This document shows, in pieces, positions 21,590 through 34,378 of a DNA stretch of 64,000 nucleotides. The notes under the pieces were generated by a model, which saw only the letters and a list, made by a program, of their open reading frames with translations, made no database searches and was not told the DNA's origin. Location: assembly GCA_016584305.1 (NCBI GenBank), contig JACEEZ010024149.1:48810-112809 (forward strand), written 5' to 3'. Position numbers and translations under genes: made by a program. Position 1 is the stretch's first letter. Each line of letters starts with the position of its first letter. Source of the DNA: Chionoecetes opilio (lineage: Eukaryota; Arthropoda; Malacostraca; Decapoda; Majidae).

Positions 21590-23095
21590 TACACTGTGGT
21601 TAAGAAAAATGAGAGCTAGAGAAAATCACCAGAAAATATAAATAGGTTAGTAATCAAATAAATTCAGAAAATATAAATAGGTTAATATAATCAAAAGGGA
21701 AGGACATAGCTTTAGATGATGATTTAACATATACATAATAGCTTTAGATGATGATTTAACATATACATATAATAAAGAGTTAAAACTATAATTCAGAGTG
21801 GTACGTAAATATGAAAGTAATGAAATCCACAGCATCAAGTGTGTCTTATCAATTATAAAAAAAAAAAAATATCAATAAATAAACAACTTTTGAAACACTA
21901 ATGCTTTGTTCTCAAATTTCCATCAGTTTCCCATTACTGAGTATCTTCTAAGCATGTATAGCAGGTATAAGGTAGTAACAGAGAAGATTGGATCCATCCC
22001 TTTAACATGCATTAATAACACGCTCCAAGCAAGCAAGGATTAACCAAATACAACAACAACTGTAGCCACATCCCTTTCCCTCACATCTTTTTGGGTCTTA
22101 AAGGGAAGCTAGTGAACCCTATGGCGTCACGCAAACCCCGCTGAAGGAGGAATACAGAGGAATACAAAGGAGGAGAGGAAGAGAACTCAGGACACCAGTT
22201 GCATGAGTCTGCGGTTCCCAGACATCCCTCCGCAGCCACACCCACCCACCAAAGGGCTTCACCTACCTATCCCACTCCCTCCACGCCACCACCCACGCCT
22301 CAAGACCCTTTAATCATCACACCACTACCTAGTCCTCGCCTGAAGAATGCATAGGAGGCGTGGAAGGATAGACTAGACATGCTTGCTTGGGGATCTGTGG
22401 CAACGGTGTATGAGTCAGCCTGGGGAGGTGGGGGTGGGAAGGGGGGGGTTAGGGATCTGTAGCTGGAGGGGAAGGGGGTGTTGGGGGTTGTAGCTCCCCT
22501 CCCCCTCCTTCCTGGGTGTCTGAGTTTCTGCAAGGGCGTGTCATGAGAGGATATTGGTGATTATGTGACTTGAATTTATAGTAAGGGGAGTCTGGTTTAG
22601 GGGGACGATTTTAGACTGTGGTTCATGCTAGGTTGTGTGTTGTGGTTTTTATTTATTATTGATTTGTATTCAGCTACGATTAGGGTACACACACACACAA
22701 GCGCGCACACACACACACAAGCACACACACACACAAAGAGCTAAGTAACCCCTAGGAGACAGCTTTAACGGAGTATCAGATGACAGACAGGAAGAAGAGG
22801 AGGAACATGAGGATCAATAATGTCCACAGGGAAGATTAGCTATTCAGTGATGCTCCAGAGAATTCCTTTAACCATTACATCACACATCACACACACACAT
22901 ACATAGGAGCTCAACCCATACCTATGAAAACGCAATTATTATATTATGACGTACGAGTATGTGTGGTTTATTATGGGTTATATGTTGTTTATAGTTACGT
23001 TATATATATACATCTAGCAAGATTAATTCAGTTATGGGGTTTTTATGGTGGTGTCACTAAAAAGGGATTCTCTTTAGAAAAATAAATTAAAATAA
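21590..23095. other. Presumed intron or 5' region of the hydrolase gene, no exon found
   Basis: I searched the minus strand for the short first UCH exon (W-x-P-L-E-x-N-P motif) and found no convincing match. There is a CA repeat at 22688-22735. Confidence 0.45.
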
Positions 23096-23109
23096 AATGA
23101 TGGAAGGGA

Positions 23110-23345
23110 AGGAATAGATGTCAGGAGGGGTGATTAAAGGGAAGGAAGGGGTAACAGGAAGGGAAGGAAGGGGTAACAGGAAGGGAAGGAAGGGGTAACA
23201 GGAAGGGAAGGAAGGGGTAACAGGAAGGGAAGGAAGGGGTAACAGGAAGGGAAGGAAGGGGTAACAGGAAGAGAAGGAAGGGGTAATATGAAGGGAAGGA
23301 GGGGATGATTGAAGGGAAGGAGGGAGTGATATGAAGGGAAAGGAG
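23110..23345. repeat. 22-bp minisatellite (AAGGGGTAACAGGAAGGG type)
   Basis: About 10 copies; degenerate toward the right with GATAG and GATTG variants. Confidence 0.9.
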
Positions 23346-23499
23346 GGGGTGATAGCAGGGCTGCAGGTGGTGGGATCAATATAAGACAGAGGATTCCCCG
23401 CCGAGTGAGTCACCAACCCGCCTGTGTGTGTGTGTGTGTGTGTGTCCAGTCTAGACTAAACCAAATAAAAAAAATACACCGCGACTTTCCCGTGACGCT

Positions 23500-24475
23500 C
23501 CTTCCCTTCTATCATCCCTTCACCCCTTCCTTACCTTTTATCACCCCTTCCTTACCTTTTATCACCCCTTCCTACCCTCATAATCACCCCTTCCTGCCCT
23601 TCTATCACCCCTTCCTTCCCGACCTGTGACCCCTTCCCTACCCTCATAATCACCCCTTCCTTCCCGACCAGTGACCCCTTCCCTTCCCTATCACCCCTTC
23701 CTTCCCGACCAGTGACCCCTTCCCTTCCCTATCATCCCTTCCTTCCCATCCTGCCCTTATATCACCCCTTCCTGCCCTTATATCACCCCTTCCTGCCCTT
23801 ATATCACCCCTTCCTGCCCTTATATCACCCCTTCCTGCCCTTATATCAGTCCTTCCTGCCCTTATCAGTCCTTCCTGCCCTTATATCACCCCTTCCTGCC
23901 CTTATATCACCCTTCCTGCCCTTATATCACCCCTTCCTGCCCTTATATCAGTCCTTCCTGCCCTTATATCACCCCTTCCTGCCCTTATATCACCCCTTCC
24001 TGCCCTTATATCACCCCTTCCTGCCCTTATATCACCCCTTCCTGCCCTTATATCACCCCTTCCTGCCCTTATATCAGTCCTTCCTGCCCTTATATCAGTC
24101 CTTCCTGCCCTTATATCACCCCTTCCTGCCCTTATATCACCCCTTCCTGCCCTTATATCACCCCTTCCTGCCCTTATATCAGTCACTCCTGCCCTTATAT
24201 CACCCCTTCCTGCCCTTATATCACCCCTTCCTGCCCTCACATCACCCCTTCCTGCCCTTCATCAGCCCTTCCTTCCCTTCTATAACCCCTTCCTGCCCTT
24301 CTATCAGCCCTTCCTTCCCTTCTATCACCCCTTCCTTCCCGACCGGTGACCCCTTCCCTTCCCTATCATCCCTTCCCTTCCCTTACCTATCAGCCCTTCC
24401 TTCCCTTCTATCACCCCTTCCTGCCCTTCTATCACCCCTTCCTGCCCTTCTTCCATCCCTTCAATACCTCCTCCC
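23500..24475. repeat. 21-bp minisatellite (CCTTCCTGCCCTTATATCACC)
   Basis: More than 25 copies of the 21-bp unit between 23750 and 24240, with degenerate relatives on both sides. Because 21 is divisible by 3, it makes long heptapeptide open frames on both strands; these are artefacts. Confidence 0.95.
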
Positions 24476-24479
24476 TTCC

Positions 24480-25135
24480 CTGTCACCGAGAGAACAAGTA
24501 ATTTCATAGTTGATTGGTACCCGACTTGCTTATTCCTGTCATGAGGTAGACTGACTTTTAAATACATAGACATGTATTATACATCCACTTAAACCTATTT
24601 CTTTTATATACCAAGCATTTATCCATCTAGTTTCCTTCTTTACACTAAGTTCCCATTTCTTTATTTCTCTGATTAGAAGCGATTATAGACTATACTTAAC
24701 GTTTTAGGTGTTTCTCTATCTATTAATAGTTTTTATTTAATACATTTTTTCGTAAGCATTTATATACACAGTGACCCCCTTCCTTCCTTCCTTCCTTCCT
24801 TCCGCCTTGCCAAGCCTCCATCTTTAAGCAACATTCTGGAAGGTAAAAAAGCAAGCCACGCCAAGGCCCCTCCTCGCCAACCCTTGCCACGCTAATAATA
24901 TGAAAAAGTTATACGATTGATTTAATGCCAAAAAAGGGGAAATATGCCAGAAAAATAAAATAAAAAAAAAAGTATTAATGGATGGAGGAATAGCTGAAAC
25001 GATAAATAGTTACCGGTTTATAATTGCTTCTAATTAAGAGATAAAGAAATGGGAATCTAGTGTTATATATGACGAAAACAATGTAGTAATGGATAGAGAA
25101 ACACTTAAAACGTTAAGTATAGTATATCATCGCTT
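24480..25135. other. Unique spacer between minisatellites
   Basis: No gene recognised. A short CCTT repeat is at 24777-24803. Confidence 0.5.
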
Positions 25136-25139
25136 CTAA

Positions 25140-26375
25140 TTAACAACAAAGAAATGGGGATATAGTGTAACAACAAAGAAATGGGAATATAGTGTACCTA
25201 ACAACAAAGAAATGGGAATATAGTGTACCTAACAACAAAGAAATGGGAATATAGTGTACCTAACAACAAAGAAATGGGAATATAGTGTAACAACAAAGAA
25301 ATGGGAATATAGTGTAACAACAAAGAAATGGGAATATAGTGTAACAACAAAGAAATGGGAATATAGTGTAACAACAAAGAAATGGGAATATAGTGTAACA
25401 ACAAAGAAATGGGGATATAGTGTACCTAACAACAAAGAAATGGGGATATAGTGTAACAAGGAAATGGGAATATAGTGTAACAACAAGGAAATGGGGATAT
25501 AGTGTAACAACAAAGAAATGGGGATATAGTGTACCTAACAACAAAGAAATGGGGATATAGTGTAACAAGGAAATGGGAATATAGTGTAACAACAAGGAAA
25601 TGGAGATAGTGTAACAACAAAGAAATGGGGATATAGTGTAACAACAAAGAAATGGGGATATAGTGTAACAACAAAGAAATGGGGATATAGTGTAACAACA
25701 ATGAAATGGGAATATAGTGTAACAACAAAGAAATGGGAATATAGTGTAACAACAAGGAAATGGGAATATAGTGTAACAACAAAGAATGGGGATATAGTGT
25801 AACAACAAGAAATGGGGATATAGTGTAACAACAGAAGAAAATGGGGATATAGTGTAACAACAATGGAAATGGGATATAGTGTAACAACAAAGAAATGGGA
25901 TATAGTGTAACAACAAGGAAATGGGAATATAGTGTAAACCAAGGAAATGGGGATATAGTGTAACAACAAAGAAATGGGGATATAGTGTAACAAGGAAATG
26001 GGAATATAGTGTAACAACAAAGAAATGGGGATATAGTGTAACAACAAAGAAATGGGGATATAGTGTAACAACAAAGAAATGGGAATATAGTGTAACAACA
26101 AAGAAATGGGGATATAGTGTAACAACAAAGAAATGGGGATATAGTGTAACAACAAAGAAATGGGGATATAGTGTAACAACAAAGAAATGGGAATATAGTG
26201 TAACAACAAGGAAATGGGAATATAGTGTAACAACAAGAAATGGGAATATAGTGTAACAACAAAGAAATGGGAATATAGTGTAACAACAAAGAAATGGGAA
26301 TATAGTGTAACAACAAGGAAATGGGAATATAGTGTAACAACAAAGAAATGGGGATATAGTGTAACAACAAGGAAA
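25140..26375. repeat. 27-bp minisatellite, about 45 copies
   Basis: Unit TAACAACAAAGAAATGGG plus AATATAGTG, with G/A variants and occasional CCTAAC expansions or deletions. A 27-bp unit maintains a frame, which explains the very long Tyr/Phe/Cys-rich open frame on the minus strand. Confidence 0.96.
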
Positions 26376-27650
26376 ATAGATGGATAAATGATTGCTAAAT
26401 ATATTGACAATTAGAGAGAACTGCAACTCCGAAATGCCAGGGGTCGCTGGCAGTTTTAACTCACAATTTGGTGAAAAGTTGGTCAACTTGAAAGAAAAAT
26501 ATGGGCTTATTCCACTGCACTTAAAACACACAAGTATAATATTAAGAACGATTTTCTTCTATATGTATATTGTATAGAAGCCTGATTCTGTAAAACATTG
26601 TATATAACCAAATAACCAAGGAGGTTATAGTTGAGGAGGCGAGGTAAATGCTACTCTATGATATTATATAATCAATAACGTATGTTCAGAAGTTATCTAT
26701 ACCTAGGCAGTCATATTTTCCTGTTATTATTGTGTATCAATCAGATAGAAAGCCTGGAAGTGCAATGAGTCGACGCGTGAAGTCGTAATGTTTTTATTCA
26801 ATCTCCCCGCCGCGGCGTGTCGCCTCCACAATTATAACCTACATTGTCGCAGCAACAAGCCGATTTCGGCATTCTTTATTCTTCGTTTTTCCAAGGCATT
26901 GCTTATTGTATTTTGACAAGCGTTTGCCAGACGCAGCAGTACTGTCTTAGAAAACAGTGTGAACATCGCCCAAATTTTACATGCCACAATATACATGTAA
27001 AAAATATATTAAGCTTTGCTACTCGAGGCGAGTAATTTGCATTAAATTGCTATTATAGAACGTTCCATCGTAATGCATGTCATCCATATAATTAGTAGAA
27101 CAACAGAAGAACTATATTTTTTGGTATTCAGATGCGGTATTTTGGTATTCAGATCAATATTTATCGCGAAATTAATTTATGAAAAATATTAGTCGCGGAG
27201 CCAAAACACAGTAGACCAACCTTTGAGTTAAAACTGCCAGCGACCACTGGCATTTCTCCAGTTTCAGATCATTGGAATTAGGTGTAAGTGGATAAGTGGC
27301 TGCATAGATGAAATAATTGAGTCCCCGTTAGAGAAAGAAATGGATGCTTTTTTTCCAAGAAGCAAGTTTGTCGTCAGGGTACAAACACATGTTATGAATA
27401 AAAGATACTAATAAAGTTGTAGTTATATTAAGAAATTCATGAGTGCAGGTCTCTCTCTCTCTCTCTCTCTCCACATTAAATTTGAATAAAAGAAACATTC
27501 CACATTCAACATTAAGAGCACACAAAAACTACCACAACTCAAAACAACAACATATAACACAACACAAACACACGAATACAAAAAAAAGTAAACAAAATAT
27601 AATAATAATATAATAAATAAATAAAAACCCTCAAACAAAGAAGCAAATGA
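26376..27650. other. No gene recognised
   Basis: AT-rich. AACTGCCAGCG(A)CC-type strings appear in inverted form at about 26437-26465 and 27228-27250 (GGGGTCGCTGGCAGTTTTAACTC vs its complement), suggesting the ends of an ~830-bp inverted-ended element. Confidence 0.5.
26408..27262. mobile_element. Possible ~850-bp transposon with inverted ends
   Basis: Left end CGAAATGCCAGGGGTCGCTG, right end in reverse complement AGAAATGCCAGTGGTCGCTG; both continue GCAGTTTTAACTCA. The inner 40 bp thus mirror each other. No transposase is visible, so this would be a non-autonomous copy. Class unknown; exact outer ends and target duplication not resolved. Confidence 0.55.
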
Positions 27651-27654
27651 GTGA

Positions 27655-27722
27655 CGGGACTCGAACCCAATACCACCGTCACCACGATCACGCAATGGAC
27701 TCTTATTAGTTACCTGTGGCAC
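27655..27722 (-). repeat. tRNA-derived SINE head
   Basis: Minus strand has a perfect B box GGTTCGAGTCCCGTCACTCA, preceded by ATCGTGGTGACGGTGG. The A box is degenerate. SINE remnant more likely than a tRNA gene. Confidence 0.4.
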
Positions 27723-27897
27723 CTAACTTAGACCTGCCCACCACCACCCCCCATTAAAGGTATTCGTGGCATTCGTAAGGTATGGTAGACAAGGTCACCC
27801 CCCCTCCTCCTATAACCCCCCTTCACCACGCCTCTACTCCAATATGAATGCCTGACACTGCCACTAACATTCCTAGCATCGTTGTATTGTATTGGTG

Positions 27898-28075
27898 ACT
27901 AGTTTGTTTGTTTGTTTGTTTGTTTGTTTGTTTGTTAGTTTGTTTGTTTGTTAGTTTGTTTGTTTTTTTAGTTTTTTTGGTTTTTTTTTTTACATCTATT
28001 ACATTTTAGCATAGAAGCAAAAAAGCAAAAAAAAACAAGGGATATAAAATAAAATAAATTGGAATTAAATAATAA
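27898..28075. repeat. (GTTT)n microsatellite and poly-T-linked dispersed repeat (copy B)
   Basis: GTTT runs to about 27972, then poly-T and a segment matching the reverse complement of 4225-4312. Confidence 0.75.
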
Positions 28076-28297
28076 TAATAATTTAAGTATTTACCTGACT
28101 GCCTTCTTCCATTGCCTCTAGTTAAAAAAAAATTATCTCATGGTATTTTCTTTCTATGTACTTTTCCTTTTAGTGGTAGCTGTCGCCTGTTTCCCACACT
28201 GCCACTAACAGTCCTGGCATCCCTGTGTTGTATTAGTGACTGTTTACACGTGAATTCTTTCCTTGCCTCACCTAAATGGCTCTTCAGGTATTTGTGT

Positions 28298-28299
28298 AG

Positions 28300-28347
<48 letters not shown>

Positions 28348-28353
28348 GTATGT

Positions 28354-28431
<78 letters not shown>

Positions 28432-28448
28432 GTGTGTGTGTGTGTGTG

Positions 28449-28523
<75 letters not shown>
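28298..28523. repeat. (TG)n microsatellite
   Basis: About 225 bp of TG with a few TAGG interruptions. A second shorter TG/CG run is at 28823-28878. Confidence 0.97.
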
Positions 28524-28525
<2 letters not shown>

Positions 28526-29454
28526 AGACGCTAAAAAAAGACGCTATGAATGCACAGTTGTTGTTTTTTAATGATTATTTTCTTGTTTCTATATTTTGTC
28601 TGTTTACCACAAAATATATGTACTAGTTCCAAGGTATACAAAAAAAAAAAGGGGGGGGGACAAAGTGAGGGTATTTAGTATTCACTGGAACTTTAAAGCA
28701 TTATTAAGTTCTTGTAATGAAATACGTACTATCGAAGAACAGCTATTAATGTCTTGTTTAATTTGTTCAAGAAAGCTTTTTTTATCATGTTGGGGATAAA
28801 ATTAAGACTGCAAGTGATTAGCTAAGTGTGTGTGTGTGCGTGTGCGTGTGCGCGCGCGTGTGTGTGTGTGTGTGTGTTATCTATAGCTGTATCCATTTAC
28901 CTATTGTAACATGCGGGTCTGAACAATACTAGTGTGGTCCTGTCTCTGTATCTATATTCATCCAACTTCTCTTTATAAGTGTGTATGTATGCGTGTGTGT
29001 GGATACCAGAATACCATTAACACACACACACAGCCATACATTCCTCCCAAGTCAGAGAGGATACACGAACAATAGAACCCCAGTCAGTAACCTAAGCCAC
29101 GAGGAGGGGTTGAAACAGACTACCTACTTCCAGGACATTACCCATCTTAATAACAGTCTTATATACCTGGTGTTCGACTGACTACCTACCTGGCTGGCTG
29201 GCTGGGTGGCTGGGCGAGACTTTCTACCCTGGCGCCAGAATCAGCTGTTTGCTATTGATCTTGTATATTGGCTGAGTCTAGTTCGACGTGGCATTAAGCT
29301 ATAGGGGACTTGAACCTGTCTTGGATGTGCTTACGTGTCCCCTTAGGTTAGGTTAGATTAGCTAGGGAAAAGGATAACAGAACAGCTTTCTTCTTCTTCT
29401 TTACTGACGTTAAACAGAAAGAAGAAGAAAGCTAGGGAAGAGGACTGATTGAGA

Positions 29455-29905
29455 AAGGTTTAGTGAATTAAAGATAGTTTTAATAGGTCAGGTTAGCTAG
29501 GGAACAGGACTGATTGAGTAAGGTTTAGTGAATGATAGTTTTAATAGGTTAGGTAGGAATAGAACTGATTAAGTGAGGTTTAGTGAATGATAGTTTTAAT
29601 AGGTTAGGTAGGAATAGAACTGATTAAGTGAGGTTTAGTGAATGATATTTTTTAATGGTTAGGTGGGAAATAAACTGTTAATGGGTTAGTAAATGTAGTT
29701 TTAAATATTTTGGGTAGGAAAATGTTAAGTGGGTTTGTAAATGAATTTTTTAATGGGTTTTAGGTAGATAACTGTTTAAAGTGGGGTTTTAGTAAAGTAG
29801 TTTTAATAGGTTAGGTGGATAAACTGATTAAGTGGGGGTTTAAAAATGATAGTTTTAATGGGTTAGGTGGAATAAACTGATTAAGTGGGGTTTAGTAAAT
29901 GATAT
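29455..29905. repeat. 55-bp tandem repeat, about 8 copies
   Basis: Unit contains GGTTAGGTAGGAATAGAACT and GATTAAGTGAGGTTTAGTGAA. Copies become progressively worse from 29640 on, with extra G, A and T in homopolymers, which may be consensus error and not divergence. Confidence 0.8.
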
Positions 29906-29954
29906 TTTTGAAGTCTTTTTCCCCAAAAGTAGAAGTGGTGGGTTTTGGATCAGT

Positions 29955-30753
29955 CCTCTCTCTCTCCCTCTCCCCTCTTTTTCCTTCTCTCTCTCTCTCT
30001 CTCACCTCAATTCGTACACTAACCCCATCACAAACCTCACCCTCCTTATGGCCATTCAACTGTCCATCAACCTCCTCTTCCTCCTCCTCTTTCCCTCTAC
30101 TTCCTCCCAGAATAAGAAAAAAAGTCAATTCAAGGTTACACCCAAACCGCAAACATGTACAAACCATCCTAAAACATCAAGAATTACTGAAAATTACATC
30201 AAATACAGCACATCACACACACAGATGTCTCTCTTCCCCTCACCACTACATACATACACACATGCCTCTCCTATCCTCACCACTACACACACACATATGC
30301 CTCTCCTCCCCTCAACACACACACATACACACACATATCTCCTCCCCACCACTACACACACACACCCATCTCCTACCCTCACCACTCACTACACACACAC
30401 ACACATGCCTCTCCTCCCCTCACACATCTCTTCCCTTCCCCCACAACACACACCAATCCCCCCCCTTCCCCCTCCCCTACACACACACCCCTACATAACC
30501 ACCACACACTACTCCCCCTTCCCAGCCAAACACCATAACTTCTCAACTTTTCCACTAAAACAGATCGATACAGGAGGCGCCACTGGTCACCCCAATGACA
30601 GAGAAAAGCGTGACTACATACGTACATACACAGCTCTGTCTCTCTGTCTTTTTCCCCTGTTTATCTATCTGTCTGTCTATCTGTGTCTGTCTGTCTGTCT
30701 ATCTGTGTCTGTCTGTCTGTCTATCTGTGTCTGTCTGTCTGTCTGTCTGTCTG

Positions 30754-30791
<38 letters not shown>

Positions 30792-30792
30792 A
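29955..30792. repeat. CT, CA and CTGT simple-repeat region
   Basis: (CT)n at 29955-30002, CACA/CTCTCC mixtures at 30200-30490, (CTGT/CTAT)n at 30640-30750 and (CT)n to 30788. Open frames here are composition-driven. Confidence 0.85.
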
Positions 30793-31494
30793 CTGTATCT
30801 ATCTTTCAATTCTCTTTTTTGAGCAGGATTTGAAATGGGTTTAATGGTGTAAAATGAAGATAAGGAAAAGGTTTTATAATGCTTTTTTTACGATCTGAAA
30901 ATGTTATTTTTTTAAGAACGTAAAAGAGAAAGAAAATATACATGTACAGTACTTTCATTCAGTTCAGTTGTTGGTGGGGAGCGGGGCCCTTTTTCAAGGG
31001 CACTCCTGACGTGTTTTTTTCCTTTTGCTTCTGGTCTTTAATTTTTTTTTTTCTTATTCTATCTTATTAGTTTCTTTCTTTTTTTTTTTTCTTATTTTCT
31101 CGGGGTCATCCAAAAACTGTTGATTTTTTCTTTTGTTTCTTCCACATTCCCCTCTCCAAAAAATACCCCCCACTAACCCTCTTCCTCCTCTAAGAAAGGT
31201 TGTTGAGCCTCACCTTTTTTTCTTTCTTTCAGTTTTTATATTCGTATTTTAAAGTATTATTATTTCAGGTATATACCCTCATTATCTCATTACTATTCAG
31301 TAAAATAAAAAGAAATAGGTAAAATATAATAATTATGGTTTTTTTTTGGTTCCTAAATTATTCTCTCCTTCTCACTATTAGCTTTTTTTTTTTTCCCTTT
31401 TGGGTAGTAAAGAGTAACAAAAACGATCTTTAATGAAAAGGAGTGGGTGTGGCCGCAGCTTTAAAAAAGGATCAACTGACTGTGGGAGTAATCC

Positions 31495-31745
31495 TTTACT
31501 CCCCCTCTCTCTGCACCCCCCTTTATCCCCCCCTGTCTCTGCACCCCCTTCATCCCCCCTCTGTCCTGACCCCCTCACCCCTCCTGTCTCTGCCCCCCCT
31601 TCATCCCCCCTCTGTCTCTGCACCCCCTTCATCCCCCCTCTGTCCTGCACCCCCCTTCACCCCCCTCCTGTCTCTGCAACCCCCCCCCCTCTCTCTGCAA
31701 CCCCCTTCACCCCCTCTTTCTCTGCAACCCCTTCCCCCCCCCCAA
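31495..31745. repeat. C-rich ~29-bp degenerate tandem repeat
   Basis: CTCTGTC(TCTGCA)CCCCCTTCA type units, about 8 copies. Confidence 0.8.
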
Positions 31746-31749
31746 ATCA

Positions 31750-32730
31750 TCATCAGTAAACATTCCTTTCAAAATTTTAAGATGGAAGCAAACCCCCTAC
31801 CCCTTTACTGCCCTTGTTTTTCCTCCCCCCCCTCTACCCAACACACCTTCCTTCCTTCTCCCCCTCTCTCCTACCCTTCATCTACCTTTTTTTTTTTCCC
31901 TCCCTTCTATATCTAACTGTCTAACACATACTTTCCCTTTCCCCCTCTCCTCACTACACATACTTTCCCCCTTCCCCCTCTCCCCTATCTAAAAACATAC
32001 TTCCTTTTCCTTTCCCCCCCTCCCTCTACCAACATTCTTCCTCATCCCTTTTCCCTCCAGTCCCCCCTCACACTCTCACCACGTCCTCCTCTCACTCCTC
32101 CCTTAATCCACAGACCACCTCCCTCAGGCCTTGTAAGCCCTTCCTGAGGCGCCTGGTTACCTGAAGAAGGGTTTGGGGGGTTTAGGTCGTGAATGGTAGC
32201 ACCAGACAGACACAGGCAAAGATAGGGTAAAAAAATAAAAAATAAAAATAATATAAAAAAAAAAAAACCTCACTATTTTTCCCTTTACTTCCCTTCTATT
32301 TCCCCCCATCACTACCCTTGCATCTCCCACTATTTAACCCCCTTTCTTCCTTTTACTCTCCTCACTACCATTATTACCTCGGGACTAAACCAACACGTGA
32401 GCTTCCCTTTAAAAAGTATCACCCAAGTGTGAGTACAAACTTCCTCCTGTCACTATAGCTTCCCTTCTAAGTTCTTTCCCCCCTCACCCCCCTTTCACTT
32501 AGGCTATATGGCATGGGTGGGCCTGGGTATATGAACAACCAAAAAAAACAACTGTTTCCTTTGCAAATGGAAAAGGGCACCAATAATAAAAAAAAAAATC
32601 CCCTTTAAAATGTTGCATGGCAGAGAAATTTCCATTCACTCTATTCTTGCTCATACCCATCCTTCCCATTCTATCGTCGGTGTTCATCATCTAAATTTGT
32701 GGCATGGGTTTTTTCGCCCCGGATGCTTTA
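31750..32730. other. Pyrimidine-rich, no gene recognised
   Basis: C/T-rich low-complexity sequence with poly-A patches. No coding signal. Confidence 0.55.
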
Positions 32731-32734
32731 TTAA

Positions 32735-32908
32735 ACCCCCGAGGACCAAACTATTTCCATTGTAATTTTGGGGAAAAATTTGAATTAATGATATGACCTG
32801 TTTTTACTTTGTCCCCCCCCTATTTTAAAAAGTATATTAATTTTTTCGTAATTTTATGGCTAACAAAACGATTTTTATATACAAGGAAAGTCTGGGCGTG
32901 AAGGGGGT
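32735..32908. mobile_element. TTAA-flanked MITE (copy 2, degraded)
   Basis: Shares with 4796-4999 the strings TTTCCATTGTAATTT, GATATGACCTGTTT, CGTAATTTTATGGCT and GTCTGGGCGTGAAGGGGG. TTAA is found at 32731-32734 and 32909-32912. Length is shorter because of internal losses. Confidence 0.65.
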
Positions 32909-32912
32909 TTAA

Positions 32913-34255
32913 AGCAGGGAACCCCCTGGGTTTGGCTGGGGGCCTACTCACCCCAGAGCACCCCTACTCCCCCTAACAATACAAATGTGTGTAAAAAAAA
33001 AAAATGACAAATAAAAAACTCACTCCAGATTCGTGTTTACGTGCCCATAAACAACTGGGACCATTATTTTAAGGATCTGAAGGCCAAAATTTTTCCCAAA
33101 AAAAAGGCAAGCCCAGGGCAATAATGGTAAACCCCCCACCTCACAACCCGGCCTTCACAGGGTTACCTTGTTCTGACCTAGAAAAAAAAAATATTTTTTA
33201 TTCACTTCAAAAAAAAACAAAAAAAAGCATTTTACTAAATAATGCATGAGAAAAAATTAGAGTATGCTTAAAGAATATGGAACATTTCATAAAAATTGTA
33301 AGTCAAGTCAACACTGCATTGTTGTAGCAGTGGGGAAAAGCATACAAAATTACCCTACTAATTGGGAGGCAGAAATTTTTTAGGATAAATTATATTAAGG
33401 ACAAATGGCTCTTCTCTGGCCTTACTTTTTTACTTTCTGTTATATCTACTTCGCACGTAGTCATAATTTTTTTTTCGATCGATTTTGTGTCTTATTAATT
33501 TTAAAAAAAAATTTTCCACATTTTTGTAAGGGGGGGGGGCTTAACCCTTTCTTACTGCCCTTTTTATCCCTTCTAATCAAACCCCAAGATTATGCGGTAG
33601 AAAAAATTTAGCTCGTTAGCGTTATTACAATGTTGACGGGACTAATTTCTGTAGATACTTGCATATTAATTAGATCCTTGCTTTGTGCTTTAGGTGGGTT
33701 TTTTAGTTATTAAGTTAATTAATGAGGGATGTTATATTGGTGTATTTACTGTTCATCCCTTTCTAAGATTAAATAAAGCAAATTGTTCCAAAAAAGTATG
33801 TTTCGTCCGTAAAATGCGGGGAGGCGAGAAACCCAAATGTACCCGGCGAAATGTTAATCCTGTATCATGTTAGTACAGACTGACGACACGCTATGAAAAC
33901 CCCCGAACCCTTGTTTTCGTACCGCGGGGTTTGGACTGAGGGCACCACGAACCACTTGCAGGGTTTGAGGGAATCGGGGAAGGGTAACACAATGATTTTG
34001 GGTTCAAATGAGTGAGTGTTAGGGCGGACGGCGACCGGGCGGGGCGGGGAACGGCGGGAGCGGGGGTGTGAAAATTTTTTAGGCCCCCTTTTCGTACCCA
34101 GCCCCAAATTTTCGTATTTCAGATGATTATCGTATACCTTAGGGAAAAAAAATTGGAGGTAAATGACTTTATATTTCTTGAATTCAGCATTCCATATATA
34201 AGAATATTTCCCCTTTTTTCAAAAAAATAATAGCTAGACTAGATTCAATCAAGTC
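32913..34255. other. No gene recognised; homopolymer-rich
   Basis: Many 7-10 nt homopolymers. No conserved frame. Possibly low-quality consensus. Confidence 0.5.
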
Positions 34256-34261
34256 AAACTC

Positions 34262-34378
34262 AAAACACTCTCTCTCCCCTCTCTCTCTCTCTCTCTTCTC
34301 TCTCTCTTCTCTCTCATCTCTCTCTCTCTCTCTCTCCTCTCCCCTCTCTCCTCTCTCTCCCCCTCTCTCTCTCTCTTT
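34262..34378. repeat. (CT)n microsatellite
   Basis: CTCTCTCT runs with occasional CCC or CAT. Confidence 0.9.

Noticed and set aside
23712..24509. 265-codon Pro/Leu/His/Tyr heptad protein and its antisense
   Set aside because: A 21-bp minisatellite read in frame; no unique sequence, start context or splice signals.
25260..26531. A 423-codon minus-strand open frame and two overlapping long frames
   Set aside because: They translate a 27-bp minisatellite; the unit length is a multiple of three, so stops are avoided in several frames at once.
28112..28534. Cys-Val repeat protein
   Set aside because: Translation of (TG)n.
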